Below are positions 12,501-21,953 of a stretch of DNA of 64,000 nucleotides, piece after piece (the stretch's first letter is position 1; each line of letters opens with the position of its first letter). The stretch is from positions 368,887,387 to 368,951,386 of the forward strand of contig OX336388.2 in assembly GCA_946902985.2 (NCBI GenBank). Direction: 5' to 3'. The stretch comes from Meconema thalassinum. Taxonomy: Eukaryota > Arthropoda > Insecta > Orthoptera > Tettigoniidae. Made by a program: the position numbers and the translations under genes. The notes under the pieces were generated by a model that was not told the origin of the DNA, did no database searches, and saw only the letters and a program-made list of their open reading frames with translations.

Positions 12501-14614
12501 TCCCGGTGAACCGTAATATCATAGTCGTTCAGGTTGGACAGGCGAACGTACGGCCGAGGCGTCGTGTTGATGAGTGTCTTGGCAACTAGCAATCCTTTTG
12601 CCTGGATGTCCTCATATTTTGGCTCGATGACAGCAGCCACTCCCTCAGCAGTTCCGTCGATAATTACGGCGGCGCTGACCTCTGTCCTGGCAGGAACGAT
12701 GACGTCCTCTCTCAGCCTTACTCGTCGTGCGGTGACGGCCTCGTGTGCTGGTTGCAAAGCAAGTTCCTCACCTCCGAAGTGCAGAGTGTTGGTACTCAGA
12801 TCCAAGATGATGTTGTTCTGGTCCAGGAAGTCCAGTCCAATGATCACTTCATTTGATACGTCGGCCACAAGCACTGGATGCTTTATCGCCCGTCGACCAA
12901 TGACGAACTCCAGTGATGCTTCGCCATGTACCGGTGCGGTGTCTCCGGTCGCGGTTATTAGCTGGAGGTTCCTTTGTGTGGGTTGAACTCTCCACTTCGG
13001 GATCACGGTGGGGCTGACGATGGTCCTCGATGCTCCCGTGTCGATTAGCAGGGGCCAGCTCTCTCCGTTGACGACTCCGTCGACCATCAGGCTGCTATTA
13101 TCCCTCCGTAACTGCGTCACACGAACTTGGACTGCCGGGGCTTGACGACTGCCACAAGCCAACCTTTGCCCCCCTAGGCTGGCTGATACTTGCTTTCCTG
13201 GGCCGCGCGGTTTCCCTACGACTGACTGTCCCGACTGGCGGCGGCGATCACCGCAGTCCTTGCTCAGGTGGCCTCTCTTACGGCAGGTCCAGCAGGTCGG
13301 TAGTCCTCTTCCGGGCCGCCTCTCCGGATGTCCTTCGGCTACGTTTATGTTGGTGGTACTGCGATTCTTGAAGAAACGGCTTAGCGCCTTCATCAATTCG
13401 TCGGCCAGGGGCTTGGTCTCGTTGGTTTTTGCTGGTTCGTCGACGTCCACTTGACGCACCCGCGCGTGCATTCTAGATGCCTGTTTTGCCGTCTCGAATT
13501 CAAGTGCGTGGCTCAGCGCATCTGCCAGGGTCTTATTGCGCGCGAGTCGCAGCGCCTGTTGAGTGTCCGAGTCCCGTAGCCCGTCGGTGAAAGTCTGCGT
13601 CGCTATCTGCTCCAGAAAGTCGGCCGGCGCTGTTGGGTAGGCGAGCCTTACGAGGCGTGCGATGTCCATCTCGAACTCCTGCAGGGTTTCCGCGTTCTTC
13701 TGTACCCGGGTCCGGAGCTGCATCTGGTAGGCCTGCTGAAGATGGCTATCTCCATATCGGGACTCCATATGGGCGATCAGTGAAGCGTAGTCCTGGGATC
13801 CAGTCGGGATGGCCTGAAGGACGTTAAGGGCGTCGCCTCTCAGCGCTACAATTAGAGCTGTAGCCTTTTCTGTGTTGTTCCAGTTATTTATGGAACAGGC
13901 CGCCTCGAACTGACGTAAGTAGATGCTCCACGGGACCTTTCCGTCGAAGGTTGGGGGCGTCACTCTGCTATGTCCCGTTCCTGATATTCCCGGTGTAACG
14001 GTGGGCGGGCGTTGGCGCAGCTCGGCAACTTCCTCTCGTAGAGCGTTGAATTCCTCTTTCACCCCCGTCAGTGGGCGTTGGCGCAGCTCGGCAACTTCCT
14101 TTTGTAAGGCGTTGAATTTCTCCTCCACCCCCATCAGCGGGCGTTGGCACAGCTCGGCAACTTCCACTTGTAAGGCGTTGAATTTCTCCTCCACCCCCAT
14201 CAGCGGGCGTTGGCGCAGCTCGGCAACTTCCACTTGTAAGGCGTCGAACTTCTTTTCCACTGCCGTGACTTCCTCACGCAGACCCAGTTCTAATTTCTTC
14301 AGGTCCTCCGCTAGCTTATTTTGACCGTCTTCCATCTTCTTCTGGCCGTCTTCTAGTTTGGCAGTTAGGTCCTCGGCTAACTTCTTCTGGCCGTCTTCTA
14401 GTTTGGCAGTTAGGTCCTCGGCTAACTTCTTCTGGCCGTCCTCCATCTTCTTCTGGCCGTCCTCTAGCTTCTTCTGGCCGTCTTCTAATTTGGCAGTTAG
14501 CTCCTTGGTTAAATTCTTCTGGCCGTCCTCCATCTTGGTTTCCTTGCCATTTAACTTTTCTAGCAATGCTGCCAATTTCTCCTCCATTTTAGTTGTTTGT
14601 CTTGTAAAGGGCAT
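9581..14614 (-). CDS. Ty3/Gypsy gag-pol polyprotein, intact single frame
   Basis: 1677 residues with no internal stop, starting at the ATG at 14612-14614, ~85 nt after the primer site. Order: N-terminal coiled-coil region (~1-200) with EDGQKK-type repeats and several EKFNALQ-type repeats; gag capsid-like region (~210-400); one CCHC zinc knuckle (CWTCRKRGHLSKDC, ~441); aspartic protease (DTGA, ~524); reverse transcriptase (YLDD, ~946); RNase H (VDTDAS, ~1091); integrase with HHCC zinc finger (~1330) and catalytic D, D, E at about 1398, 1456 and 1495. Gag and pol are fused in one frame, with no frameshift and no env. The product would build particles, copy the RNA and integrate the DNA. Intact coding and matching LTRs suggest recent insertion. 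The clade within Gypsy is not assigned. Confidence 0.97.
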   Translation of the reverse strand: MPFTRQTTKMEEKLAALLEKLNGKETKMEDGQKNLTKELTAKLEDGQKKLEDGQKKMEDGQKKLAEDLTAKLEDGQKKLAEDLTAKLEDGQKKMEDGQNKLAEDLKKLELGLREEVTAVEKKFDALQVEVAELRQRPLMGVEEKFNALQVEVAELCQRPLMGVEEKFNALQKEVAELRQRPLTGVKEEFNALREEVAELRQRPPTVTPGISGTGHSRVTPPTFDGKVPWSIYLRQFEAACSINNWNNTEKATALIVALRGDALNVLQAIPTGSQDYASLIAHMESRYGDSHLQQAYQMQLRTRVQKNAETLQEFEMDIARLVRLAYPTAPADFLEQIATQTFTDGLRDSDTQQALRLARNKTLADALSHALEFETAKQASRMHARVRQVDVDEPAKTNETKPLADELMKALSRFFKNRSTTNINVAEGHPERRPGRGLPTCWTCRKRGHLSKDCGDRRRQSGQSVVGKPRGPGKQVSASLGGQRLACGSRQAPAVQVRVTQLRRDNSSLMVDGVVNGESWPLLIDTGASRTIVSPTVIPKWRVQPTQRNLQLITATGDTAPVHGEASLEFVIGRRAIKHPVLVADVSNEVIIGLDFLDQNNIILDLSTNTLHFGGEELALQPAHEAVTARRVRLREDVIVPARTEVSAAVIIDGTAEGVAAVIEPKYEDIQAKGLLVAKTLINTTPRPYVRLSNLNDYDITVHRDTNLGVCEPVTWIARITETTDGHLQTDNRRRRALPEELQKLYQGSQDHLDEEQSRQLQDLLREFQDVFSVGSKDFGRTSLVQHRIDVGDSAPIRAPFRRVPLAKQAEVDRMVEEMKEQGVIEPSHSPWSSPVVLVKKKDGSTRFCVDYRRVNDVTKKDSYPLPRIDDTLDTISGSRWFSTLDLKSGYWQVEVHPKDREKTAFSVGSGLWQFTVMPFGLCNAPATFERLMESILRGLHWKTCLVYLDDVIVLGRSFEEHYSNLKEILLKLRAAQLKLSPKKCQLFQKRVQYLGHIVSEEGVRTDPEKTAAVREWPVPKDKSQLRSFLGLCTYYRRFVRGFADIAKPLHRLTEKDQLFTWTAECHSAFEQLKQALCTAPILAYPRPGTRFIVDTDASDFGIGGILSQVVDGEERVVAYFSKALSKPERNYCVTRKELLAIVKTIEHFHKYLYGQEFLIRTDHASLRWLLNFKQPEGQLARWLERLQQYNFEIQHRKGQLHSNADALSRRPCPEDCTFCTRREENTGILCRRTTVELQGNWSRESFTRAQAEDDDLGPIAEWKKACVPRPGWNIVSDCSPKFKSYWAQWDSLIVRDGLICRAWESTDGKTSREQFVVPKAMTEEVLKEVHGGSSGGHLGIKKTLEKLRERFYWIGCRTDVENHCARCHDCAASKGPGRRRRGPLKTYNVGGPMERVAIDVAGPFPLSEAGNRYIVVVSDYFTKWPEAYALPNQEAATIAETLVKEFVSRYGVPLELHSDQGRNFESQVFQNLCQLLGIRKTRTTPLHPQSDGMVERFNRTIENHLRIVVSEHQRDWDKHLPLFLLAYRAAVHEATGCTPARAMFGRELRLPVDLAFGRPGNDPIPVSQYCQELVDQLEDVHAFARRKLRIETDRMKTRYDQQTDADGFHEDDLVWLFNPLRKKGLSPKLQKSWEGPYRVVKRINDVVYRIQRSPRAKMKIVHRDRLAAYGGTQTDQ

Positions 14615-14699
14615 GCACTCACAGGAAAATTAGAGAAAATGACCTGCTCGGGGTTTGAAACCAGGACCGTCAGGTGTTGTGCTTGAGTTCGTAATCCGG

Positions 14700-14711
14700 C
14701 TTCTGACACCA
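14700..14711 (-). promoter_or_regulatory. Primer binding site of the Gypsy element
   Basis: Two bases inside the 5' LTR the minus strand reads TGGTGTCAGAAG. TGG plus GTCAG is what the 3' end of a tRNA-Leu of the …CUGACACCA type would pair with. The Leu identity is a family-based guess; the position is clear. Confidence 0.75.
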
Positions 14712-14713
14712 GT

Positions 14714-15397
14714 TGTTACGTGCCACCCCCCTAGTGGCACTTTTGTTAACTGGATTACGGTGGGGTACAAAGCACAACACCAATTACTGCTTAAAGAAAT
14801 AATTAACTTTATTGTGGCCAGAAAATTACACTAATCAGCAAATACAAGCAATTAGGAGCCTTCTCCAGTTTCCTCAAATCTCTTCCTTATGCGCTCTTGG
14901 CCCCTTTCACTTGCAACAGACCACAGAAGTTAATCCGTCCTAATGAGTACGGTGGCCTTGACAGAAACTACCTGTTCCTCTCATTTATGTTCTCCGACCG
15001 CAATTACTTACGATCACTTGCTGCAGGCTATTTCGCTGTCCACAAGCTGGGAGAAACAATGTCACAGGATTTCGTAACTCGCACAGCACTTCGTCACCAC
15101 ACTTCTGTCGCACAAGATAATCGCTCGCACTAGCTCGTAAAACACCACCCAACTGCTTCACGGGTCACTCTTATATAGCAGGCCGGTGACTCAATAAATG
15201 GTTCTAGATCCATCCAGAGTCCACGGCTTCTCGAGGTTTCCACCGCTGGTCCAGTCACGAATCTTCTGGACTATCCCTTTGTCTGTAGTAGCCCTGTTGC
15301 ATAAGGCGCGCGCAATACAGGAGGCAAGCCACAGCCCAGCCCCTGGGGCAGTTGTGACTCAAGCGGCGAGCGATGACACAAACTCACAGCCGTAACA
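14714..15397 (-). mobile_element. 5' LTR of the Ty3/Gypsy element
   Basis: The promoter-side LTR of the minus-strand element, 684 bp, with TGTTAC/GTAACA ends and the TTAT duplication immediately to its right. A TATATAAG box lies at about 15168-15177 on the minus strand. Apparent identity to the other LTR implies little time since insertion. Confidence 0.95.
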
Positions 15398-15401
15398 TTA
15401 T

Positions 15402-17162
15402 GTATCGCTATTATTGGAGTATGCTGTGCGATGAATATGTTGTTGTGAATATGAGATCTCAGTTCGTGAACAGCCATAATGTAATGTGCTTTTCTGGTTA
15501 ATTAATTAATATAGGGTCTTCAAAATTTACTGGGGTTAAATTTCTGTTGGACATTATGGTCATCAGGTTCTGTAAGTCAGCTTGTTTTACTTTTAAAGCC
15601 AGTAATCTGTTGTTGCTGGAAATCAGGGTCACCTGTTGCCTCATGCTAACCGTAAATTACATAGGCCTTCTGTTTTAGTTCATGCTATGGCAATCTCGGT
15701 CATCAGCCTCTGTAGTTTGAGTAAAATTTTCTGCTTTTGATTAATAATCCTAAATTTTTCGGCTTTATCGTTTGGAATGGTGCGTAAGTGTTCTCTGTTA
15801 GTCTCGTCTTTCGACAAGAGCGGCTTGTTTCTCATCTAACCGTATTTTCGGGCCATGTTAGGCATCCTTTGGTTGTACGTGTTCGTGTCTTTAACCTGAA
15901 CGAGGAAACCTCATTTGTACTTCGTGTACTGTTGAACTTAGTTCTTTTTATGTTGGATTTTTCTCACCCAGGCGGATGTCGGCTGTATTCTCATCGGGTG
16001 TCGAACCTCAATTTCGTTCCTTGTGTGTGTATTTGTGTTTGATTTTCTGCGCTGCCATTTTCTTCTTCGTTCTTGTCGTTACTGTAACTGCGTTTGAGTT
16101 CCTCAGTGTCCCCATGCCAAGTAATGCGTGCGGTCACGAACCAACTATGTAGAGGCATACATGTCAGATTAATTAATTTTCTTTTTCAAAACCTTAAGGC
16201 CAACCAACAAAATTTCTAGAGTGCATCTATCACACATTAAGCGAGGTGGAGAGGTGTCTAATGAGGAAATGCTACCGTAAATTTTGTAAAACGAATTTTG
16301 TATAATGTAGAGTGTCCCTAAAATTCATTGAAGCCTTCTGGTATCTGTTCCTTGTGGAATTTTGAATGTAATTGGGTTTGAAAACTCTGATGGGATACAA
16401 AATGTAAATGTTGGGAAGTTCCCATTGTAATGGTAAATTGTAAAAGTGTACCTAATTTTGATGTTTCATTGAAGATGCTAACATGTAAAGTTGGGCTCGG
16501 TGGGAGACCTAACTCATGGTAACCTTGTATTCCTGTTCCCTTTGGGAATTTTAGTGGTCATTCCTGTACCGTAGTTCCTTCTAAATGTATAGTCGTCTAA
16601 CTCATGTAATCTTGTAATGTACTTCGAATCTGTAAAAAGGTAAACTTGTTAATGAAATTTTGTAAGCACGGATCTAGGGCATGGTCAGAAATATTTTCTT
16701 CATTTAAATTCAACTTTGTTTCTCCTTGTAAAATGTAGTAAGAAATTGTAAATTCTGTAAACATTTTTGAAATTAGATTAACTTTTATTTTTGTAAATGG
16801 CTGCCCACGCGTCGAATCTTAACTTGCACATTGCTTCCACCTACTGCGTCTAAAACGACCTACATTGGACTTATTGAAAATGTATCTAACGTGTCTCGGA
16901 CTCTGAAAGCACTGCTGGTGCTGGTGTATTACGTTTCTGAAGATTTTTGGACACAGTGATGCTGTTGACTAAGTGGTTTGCGAGGTGATCAATTATCCCA
17001 TCACTGATAATCTGACCCTGCATTCTTCCTAACCAAAACGATGCGGTTTCGCCCATCTATTGGAGTTAACTGGTGAACATTTTCTTCAGCAAACATGCTT
17101 GGTGAATCGACTAGTTAAGGAGTACTGTCTATGCCTAGGCATATTCGTGAACGGTGTTCACG
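15402..17162 (+). mobile_element. Interior of the long-LTR element, right part (non-coding)
   Basis: This continues the interior interrupted by the Gypsy insertion. No retroviral domain is visible in six frames. The sequence is T-rich, with repeated short 'ttgtaaa' blocks around 16400-16800. An 84-codon frame at 15788-16042 is featureless. Confidence 0.7.
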
Positions 17163-17178
17163 CTTAAGGGAGGGAGAC
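17163..17178 (+). promoter_or_regulatory. Polypurine tract of the long-LTR element
   Basis: AAGGGAGGGAGAC directly abuts the TG of the right LTR. Together with the tRNA-Met-type site at 7540 it shows that the reverse transcription signals are retained although no protein is encoded. Confidence 0.85.
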
Positions 17179-19129
17179 TGATACGTGCAAGTGCACGTCT
17201 CTTCGTTTTCAATCATGTATATTCCGGTGGATCATACTTCATGACATTTGAACCGACCGCCTGTTGTCGTGGTTCCGTTGGTCAACGCGAGATGGCTCCT
17301 GCTGTCGGACTTCGGCTTTATCCAAGTAGTTCCTGCTTATTCACCAATAGAGTGCGTTGGTGTTTCCTTTAAAACTCTACCAATTCGTGACATAAGTGAA
17401 AAACAATTATGATTCCAGCGTCTTAAAACGAATGCCGGTGTATTCATGATACCGCCAAATTATGTACTTAATTATGACATTGTTGTTTGAGGTGTCAAAC
17501 CGTGATTGGACATTTTCCAAATATCATGCATGCAGCGCGCCTGGCTTCCTTGTCGGCGCCATTATGTGTTGTCATCGGTAACTGAACAGTCTGGATTGGA
17601 CTGAGTGATCGTGAATTGGATTGTCTATTGAGGCGGGGGCTTGTGCCCCTCGCCTCACCAAGAAATGGAATTACATTACAAAAACGTAAACCGCAGTGGG
17701 TAGGAAGTGGGATCGTCGCCCCTGAAGCATGGTCTACCTTATTTTCGCCGGAATGAGAAAACTTGAAGATGTTTAGTGTCAATGGTTGCGTGTGCCAGCA
17801 ACAGTCATCCGGGCAGTTTTCATTTTTTTTAAATTATTTATTAGTGTTATGTTTGTTTTTTCATCAGTGTCTCCCCAAAGGCCTTATTAAGGTATGTTTT
17901 GAAACATTTAATTTAAATTATTGCAGCTCCTTATTTTGCATTGTGTGATGAGTGTTTGTTTTAGTTCTGAAAGGTTGACCTTGGAATAGATATGTCACCT
18001 ATGAAAATGTAAAATTTTGTTAAATTTTTTGTCCGGGGAACACTAATGTTTTCTTCTTAACTTATTATTTGCATCTAGTTAAGGCAGTTTCTTCTTATAA
18101 TATTATGGTAATGGCCAGACGAGTCTATTTACAATAGGCCTAAATTGGTTCATTAGTCGGTCTATTTTTTGTCTGATCCGTTGCATGTAAAAACCTTTTG
18201 ATCTCGTAATGTCTAGAGTTTGTTATATCTAGCTGTTTTCTCACTGGAGAAGTTTATTTTAAATATGTAAATTACGCGTTTCTCATTATTACGTACTGAT
18301 GTACATTCTTCTGTTCTCGGTCGCCATGGTAACTTGTTTACTGAAGTGCATTGTGGGTTTTTTTTCTGTTTTTTTTTGTTTGAAGTGCACGTTCTTGGGT
18401 CATGGTGATGTTGGTTAACTTATTTGTTTTAATTTTCCTTTGGTTTTCCTTTTTGTTGGAGTTTTCTTGGTACTCCTTCGTTATTCTTTCGTTACCTTGT
18501 TTTTGGTAATTATTTTGCACTAGTTTTTTTTCTGATTCTCCAAGGCCCTCATGGTCCAGTTTGGGAGTGTGTCTGGTGCTTATTTAGTTTTCTTTTTTGG
18601 GTTTGTAGCTGGTTATGCTCTTACCTCAAGTAATCCTTTTTGATATTGGCCTTAAATATTTATTATTTCTACAGTGAGAATTCTAGCTGAGATTTTATTT
18701 TATTTTTAAATTTTGGCTGCCTGATGCATGTTGTGTTTGCTGGTGGAGGTGTTTTCTTTTTAAATTTTAACATTAAATGTTTATTTTAAATTTTCATGCA
18801 GCTGTTGTGGCATTATTTCACCGACGGCAGTTCCGTTGGTTTTTGGGGGGTGTTTGTACGATAGCCTGTGTGTGTTGTCCCCATCTCCATCTTCCTTCCA
18901 CCCCTTTTGGAGCTCTTCTATTGGGACTTGTCTTCTGGAGGTGATTTTGCTGCGGAGGTGACCCGGACCTCTGAATACAGGTAAGTTGGCCCATCCACGC
19001 TCCCCGTACACGTCTCATTCTGGTACGCCAAGCAATGTTGTCCCACCACGGTGTCACAATGGTGAAGCAGAGCGTTGGTTATCGAGTTACCGACGTGCTG
19101 CTGGCCAGTGCCGTTAATGTGGTGTTGCA
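17179..19129 (+). mobile_element. 3' LTR of the long-LTR non-coding retroelement
   Basis: 1951 bp, TG…CA, the direct partner of 5590-7536. It is followed by the CTAAC duplication (19130-19134) and then by the right half of the family A element. Confidence 0.9.
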
Positions 19130-19515
19130 CTAACAAATGGATTTCATCCATAATTGGCACAACAAGATATCATAATATTTCAGATTATTTCTGACCAGCA
19201 CACGCATGGTATTGTTGGCAACATGCTTTTACGCGTGCTGATAGATACTGTGTCTAACTGCATGTAACGTCCATTGGACTTCAACCAAATTTTGTATTCT
19301 GTACCTTAAGAGATTGAACTAAGAATATATTCAGTCACCAGGGCTGCCAACTGTAGTGCTCTATTAGGCTACATCATACCAGGCATATTTTGAACTAATT
19401 AGATATTTCGATATTACCAACTTAATTTTGTCATTATTCTAGATAGGTTCATATACTGTAGAATAATCATTGGCATGAAAAGTAGGCTGTATAGTTCTTC
19501 ACGGAACTTCTTGTT
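19130..19515 (-). mobile_element. Hairpin-capped repeat element A1, right part
   Basis: This continues the A1 element after the nested insertions and is nearly collinear with 39957-40342. Its end (about 19476-19515) carries 'gaaaagtaggct', the inverted match of the 'agcctacttttc' at the far left end, followed by 'cacggaacttcttgtt'. On the minus strand this is the element's 5' end. Confidence 0.7.
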
Positions 19516-19805
19516 ATACTTGTGATCACACTGTCCTTATGCAAGGTTTGGAACTGATGTGTAACTATCTGACAGTCTGTTACTTCTTCACGCAAAATTT
19601 TATCTCTCGCAGAGATTCTTGTTGGTTCCTCAGTTTAGGGGCTGCGATAACGTGGTCATGTAACCCCGTGTACATTAGGTGTGTGTAGAATCTGATGAAC
19701 GGTGTTAATTTTGATGACTGTATTAGTCTGTAATTCAGGTAAGGTCTGCAGACGGTCAATTTTAAGTAGTAGTTTCTAATTTTGTACCATATACTAACGT
19801 CAACG
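19516..19805. other. Spacer
   Basis: Nothing recognised on either strand. Confidence 0.4.
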
Positions 19806-20600
19806 ACACCTAGCTGTGAACTTGGCTACTAGATGCCACCACAACCAGCAACTTACAACGAACGTTGGAACTTCTCCTCCAAAGGAAAGCATGCTGAGGG
19901 ATTTTTAGCGCTCTTAGAAAATCCGACGACTTTGGCCGGCTTTGAACCAGCGACCTAGGGCATATAAGTTCAGCATGCTACCAGTTAGCCGCTTCCCACA
20001 GTCAGATGGAAAAATGAATATGATCTCGTGCAATGGCGTTGTCTTGGCAACCTCTGATAGCTCATTCCTCATCAATTTAGAAGCGTTGTCATGTTAACAT
20101 CTGAAGGCACTTGGCATGTTCTTTAATTCCGAAATAATTTTTCTCATCCCTTGGCGTAATGGTAGGTCAGATCAAAAATTCTTTCAGACAAAGTTTTAGG
20201 TAATTATTAGGGGAATATTTTCCATTTTGTACGGTTTTGTCATTGTGCCTATTAAGAGAGATATGATTAATGTTTCCCGAAAAAAACACTTTTTTCCACC
20301 CCTTCGGTCAATGTTTGGTGCCATTAAAAACTTTTCAAACATAAATTTTTGGCACTTATCCGACAGATATTTTGAGCTTTGAATGGATTCGATATTTCAC
20401 GTATTAAGAGAGTTATAGCGATATTTTACTTTTTCGACCCCCCCCCCTCCATTTTCACCCCCTTCAACCGATTTCGCCCATTAACGAACTCGAACGAAGG
20501 GGTTTCATATTATGTAAAACATTCAAAGTGATTGGTGCAAAATTACGGTAGCTATCGTGTCCACAAGAAACTGATATATATGCATATATATATACTCACA
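19806..20600 (-). repeat. Repeat C copy 1, with tRNA-like SINE head
   Basis: Homologous along ~780 bp to 34876-35690. On the minus strand, 19810-20000 contains a tRNA-like head (B box 'ggttcaaa'-like, A box near 'gtagcatgctgaact'), related to the plus-strand SINE at 62108-62295. The adjoining ~600 bp is shared between the two copies but is unidentified. Confidence 0.6.
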
Positions 20601-20754
20601 TATATATAAACTTTTGAACTGACGGTGGTTTGGGGGTCTGGGGGATGTGAAACGCGAAGATATGTCGAAATTTTCCGGAATTCGAAACATGGCACCCATT
20701 GCAATAGTTAGCTTTCTGATGAAATCTACCTAAAATACGCTACATAATTAAAAA

Positions 20755-21953
20755 CGAGATGTTCAGTAAAGAACATATAGCCTACTTTCTCCTAAATGCA
20801 TGGGTATTGTTACAACTCTTTGTCCTTTTCAAGGAGTATAATTGAATGTTGGTTGTAGTAGTTTGTTGAAATACAACGTGCTATAGGGATATTAAACATG
20901 AATATGAGGTGCCCTTTGCTAGTGCTACCTCTGTAAAAAAATTCATTCAATTCGGTTTCACCGTGTTTGAATTGATCCGGGGAAAGGATTTGCACACATA
21001 CATGGCCGCTATTTGCAAACTATTGGGCTGATGACCTTGTAGTCAGTCCTAAGATGCTTTCCACAAAAAGGCATGTTGTTGCAAAATCCGGTAGAGATCA
21101 AATTATTAGGATGGTCGAAATTTGATTTTAGCTTTTAACATTTGGGTGGCCATCATTCCGTTTCCGTCAAGATGGCGGCGATATAAAACATGACACTGAG
21201 GTGCCTTTTGCTAGTGCTACCTCTGTACCAAATTTCGTGCAATTCGGTTTCACCGTGTTTGAATTGATAGGGGGAATCGATTTGCACACATACTTGGCAA
21301 CCATCTGCAAACTATTGGGCTGATGATCTAGTAGTTTGGTCAGAATATGCTTCCCACATAAAGATTTGTTTTTGCAAAATTTGGTAGAGACTAGATTATT
21401 AGGTTGGTAGTAATTACATTTTAGCCTTTAACATTTGGGTGGCCGCGATTACGTTTCCGTCAAGATGGCGGTGATATAAAACGTGACACTGAGGTGGCCT
21501 TTTCTAGTGCTACCTCTGTACCAAATTTCGTTCCATTCGGTTTCACCGTGTTCGAATTAATAGGGGGAATCGATTTTCACACAAAGATGGCTGCCATCCG
21601 CAAAATATTAGGCTAATGACCTATTACTTGGGTCAAAGGATGCTCCCTCCATAATGGTATGTTGATGCAAAATTTGGTAGAGATCGGATGATTAGGTTAA
21701 TCGTAATTTGATTTAAGCTTTGAATATTTGTGTGGCCTCCATTACGTTTCCGTCAAGATGGCAGCGATATAAAACATGACACTGAGGTGCCCTTTGCTAG
21801 TGCTACCTCTGTACCAAATTTCATTCCATTCGGTTTCACCGTGTTCGAATTAATAGGGGTAATCGCTTTTGACACAAAGATGGCCGCCATCCGCAACCTA
21901 TTAGGCTAGTGACCTATTAGATTTGTCAAAGGATGCTTCTTCCATAAAGGTAT
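20755..21953 (+). mobile_element. Hairpin-capped 292-bp array element B1, left part
   Basis: It begins with 'agatgttcagtaaagaacat' and 'agcctactttc', an end shared with the fragment at 45382 and similar to the family A 5' end. Tandem ~292-bp units follow, each with 'gtttccgtcaagatggcggc' and 'gctagtgctacctctgtacc' blocks (anchors at about 21170, 21462 and 21754). The giant-LTR element splits the array at 21953; it resumes at 33655. Confidence 0.7.

Noticed and set aside
9600..14633. Many plus-strand open frames across the Gypsy polyprotein
   Set aside because: Shadows of the GC-rich gag-pol coding strand; none carries a recognisable motif.
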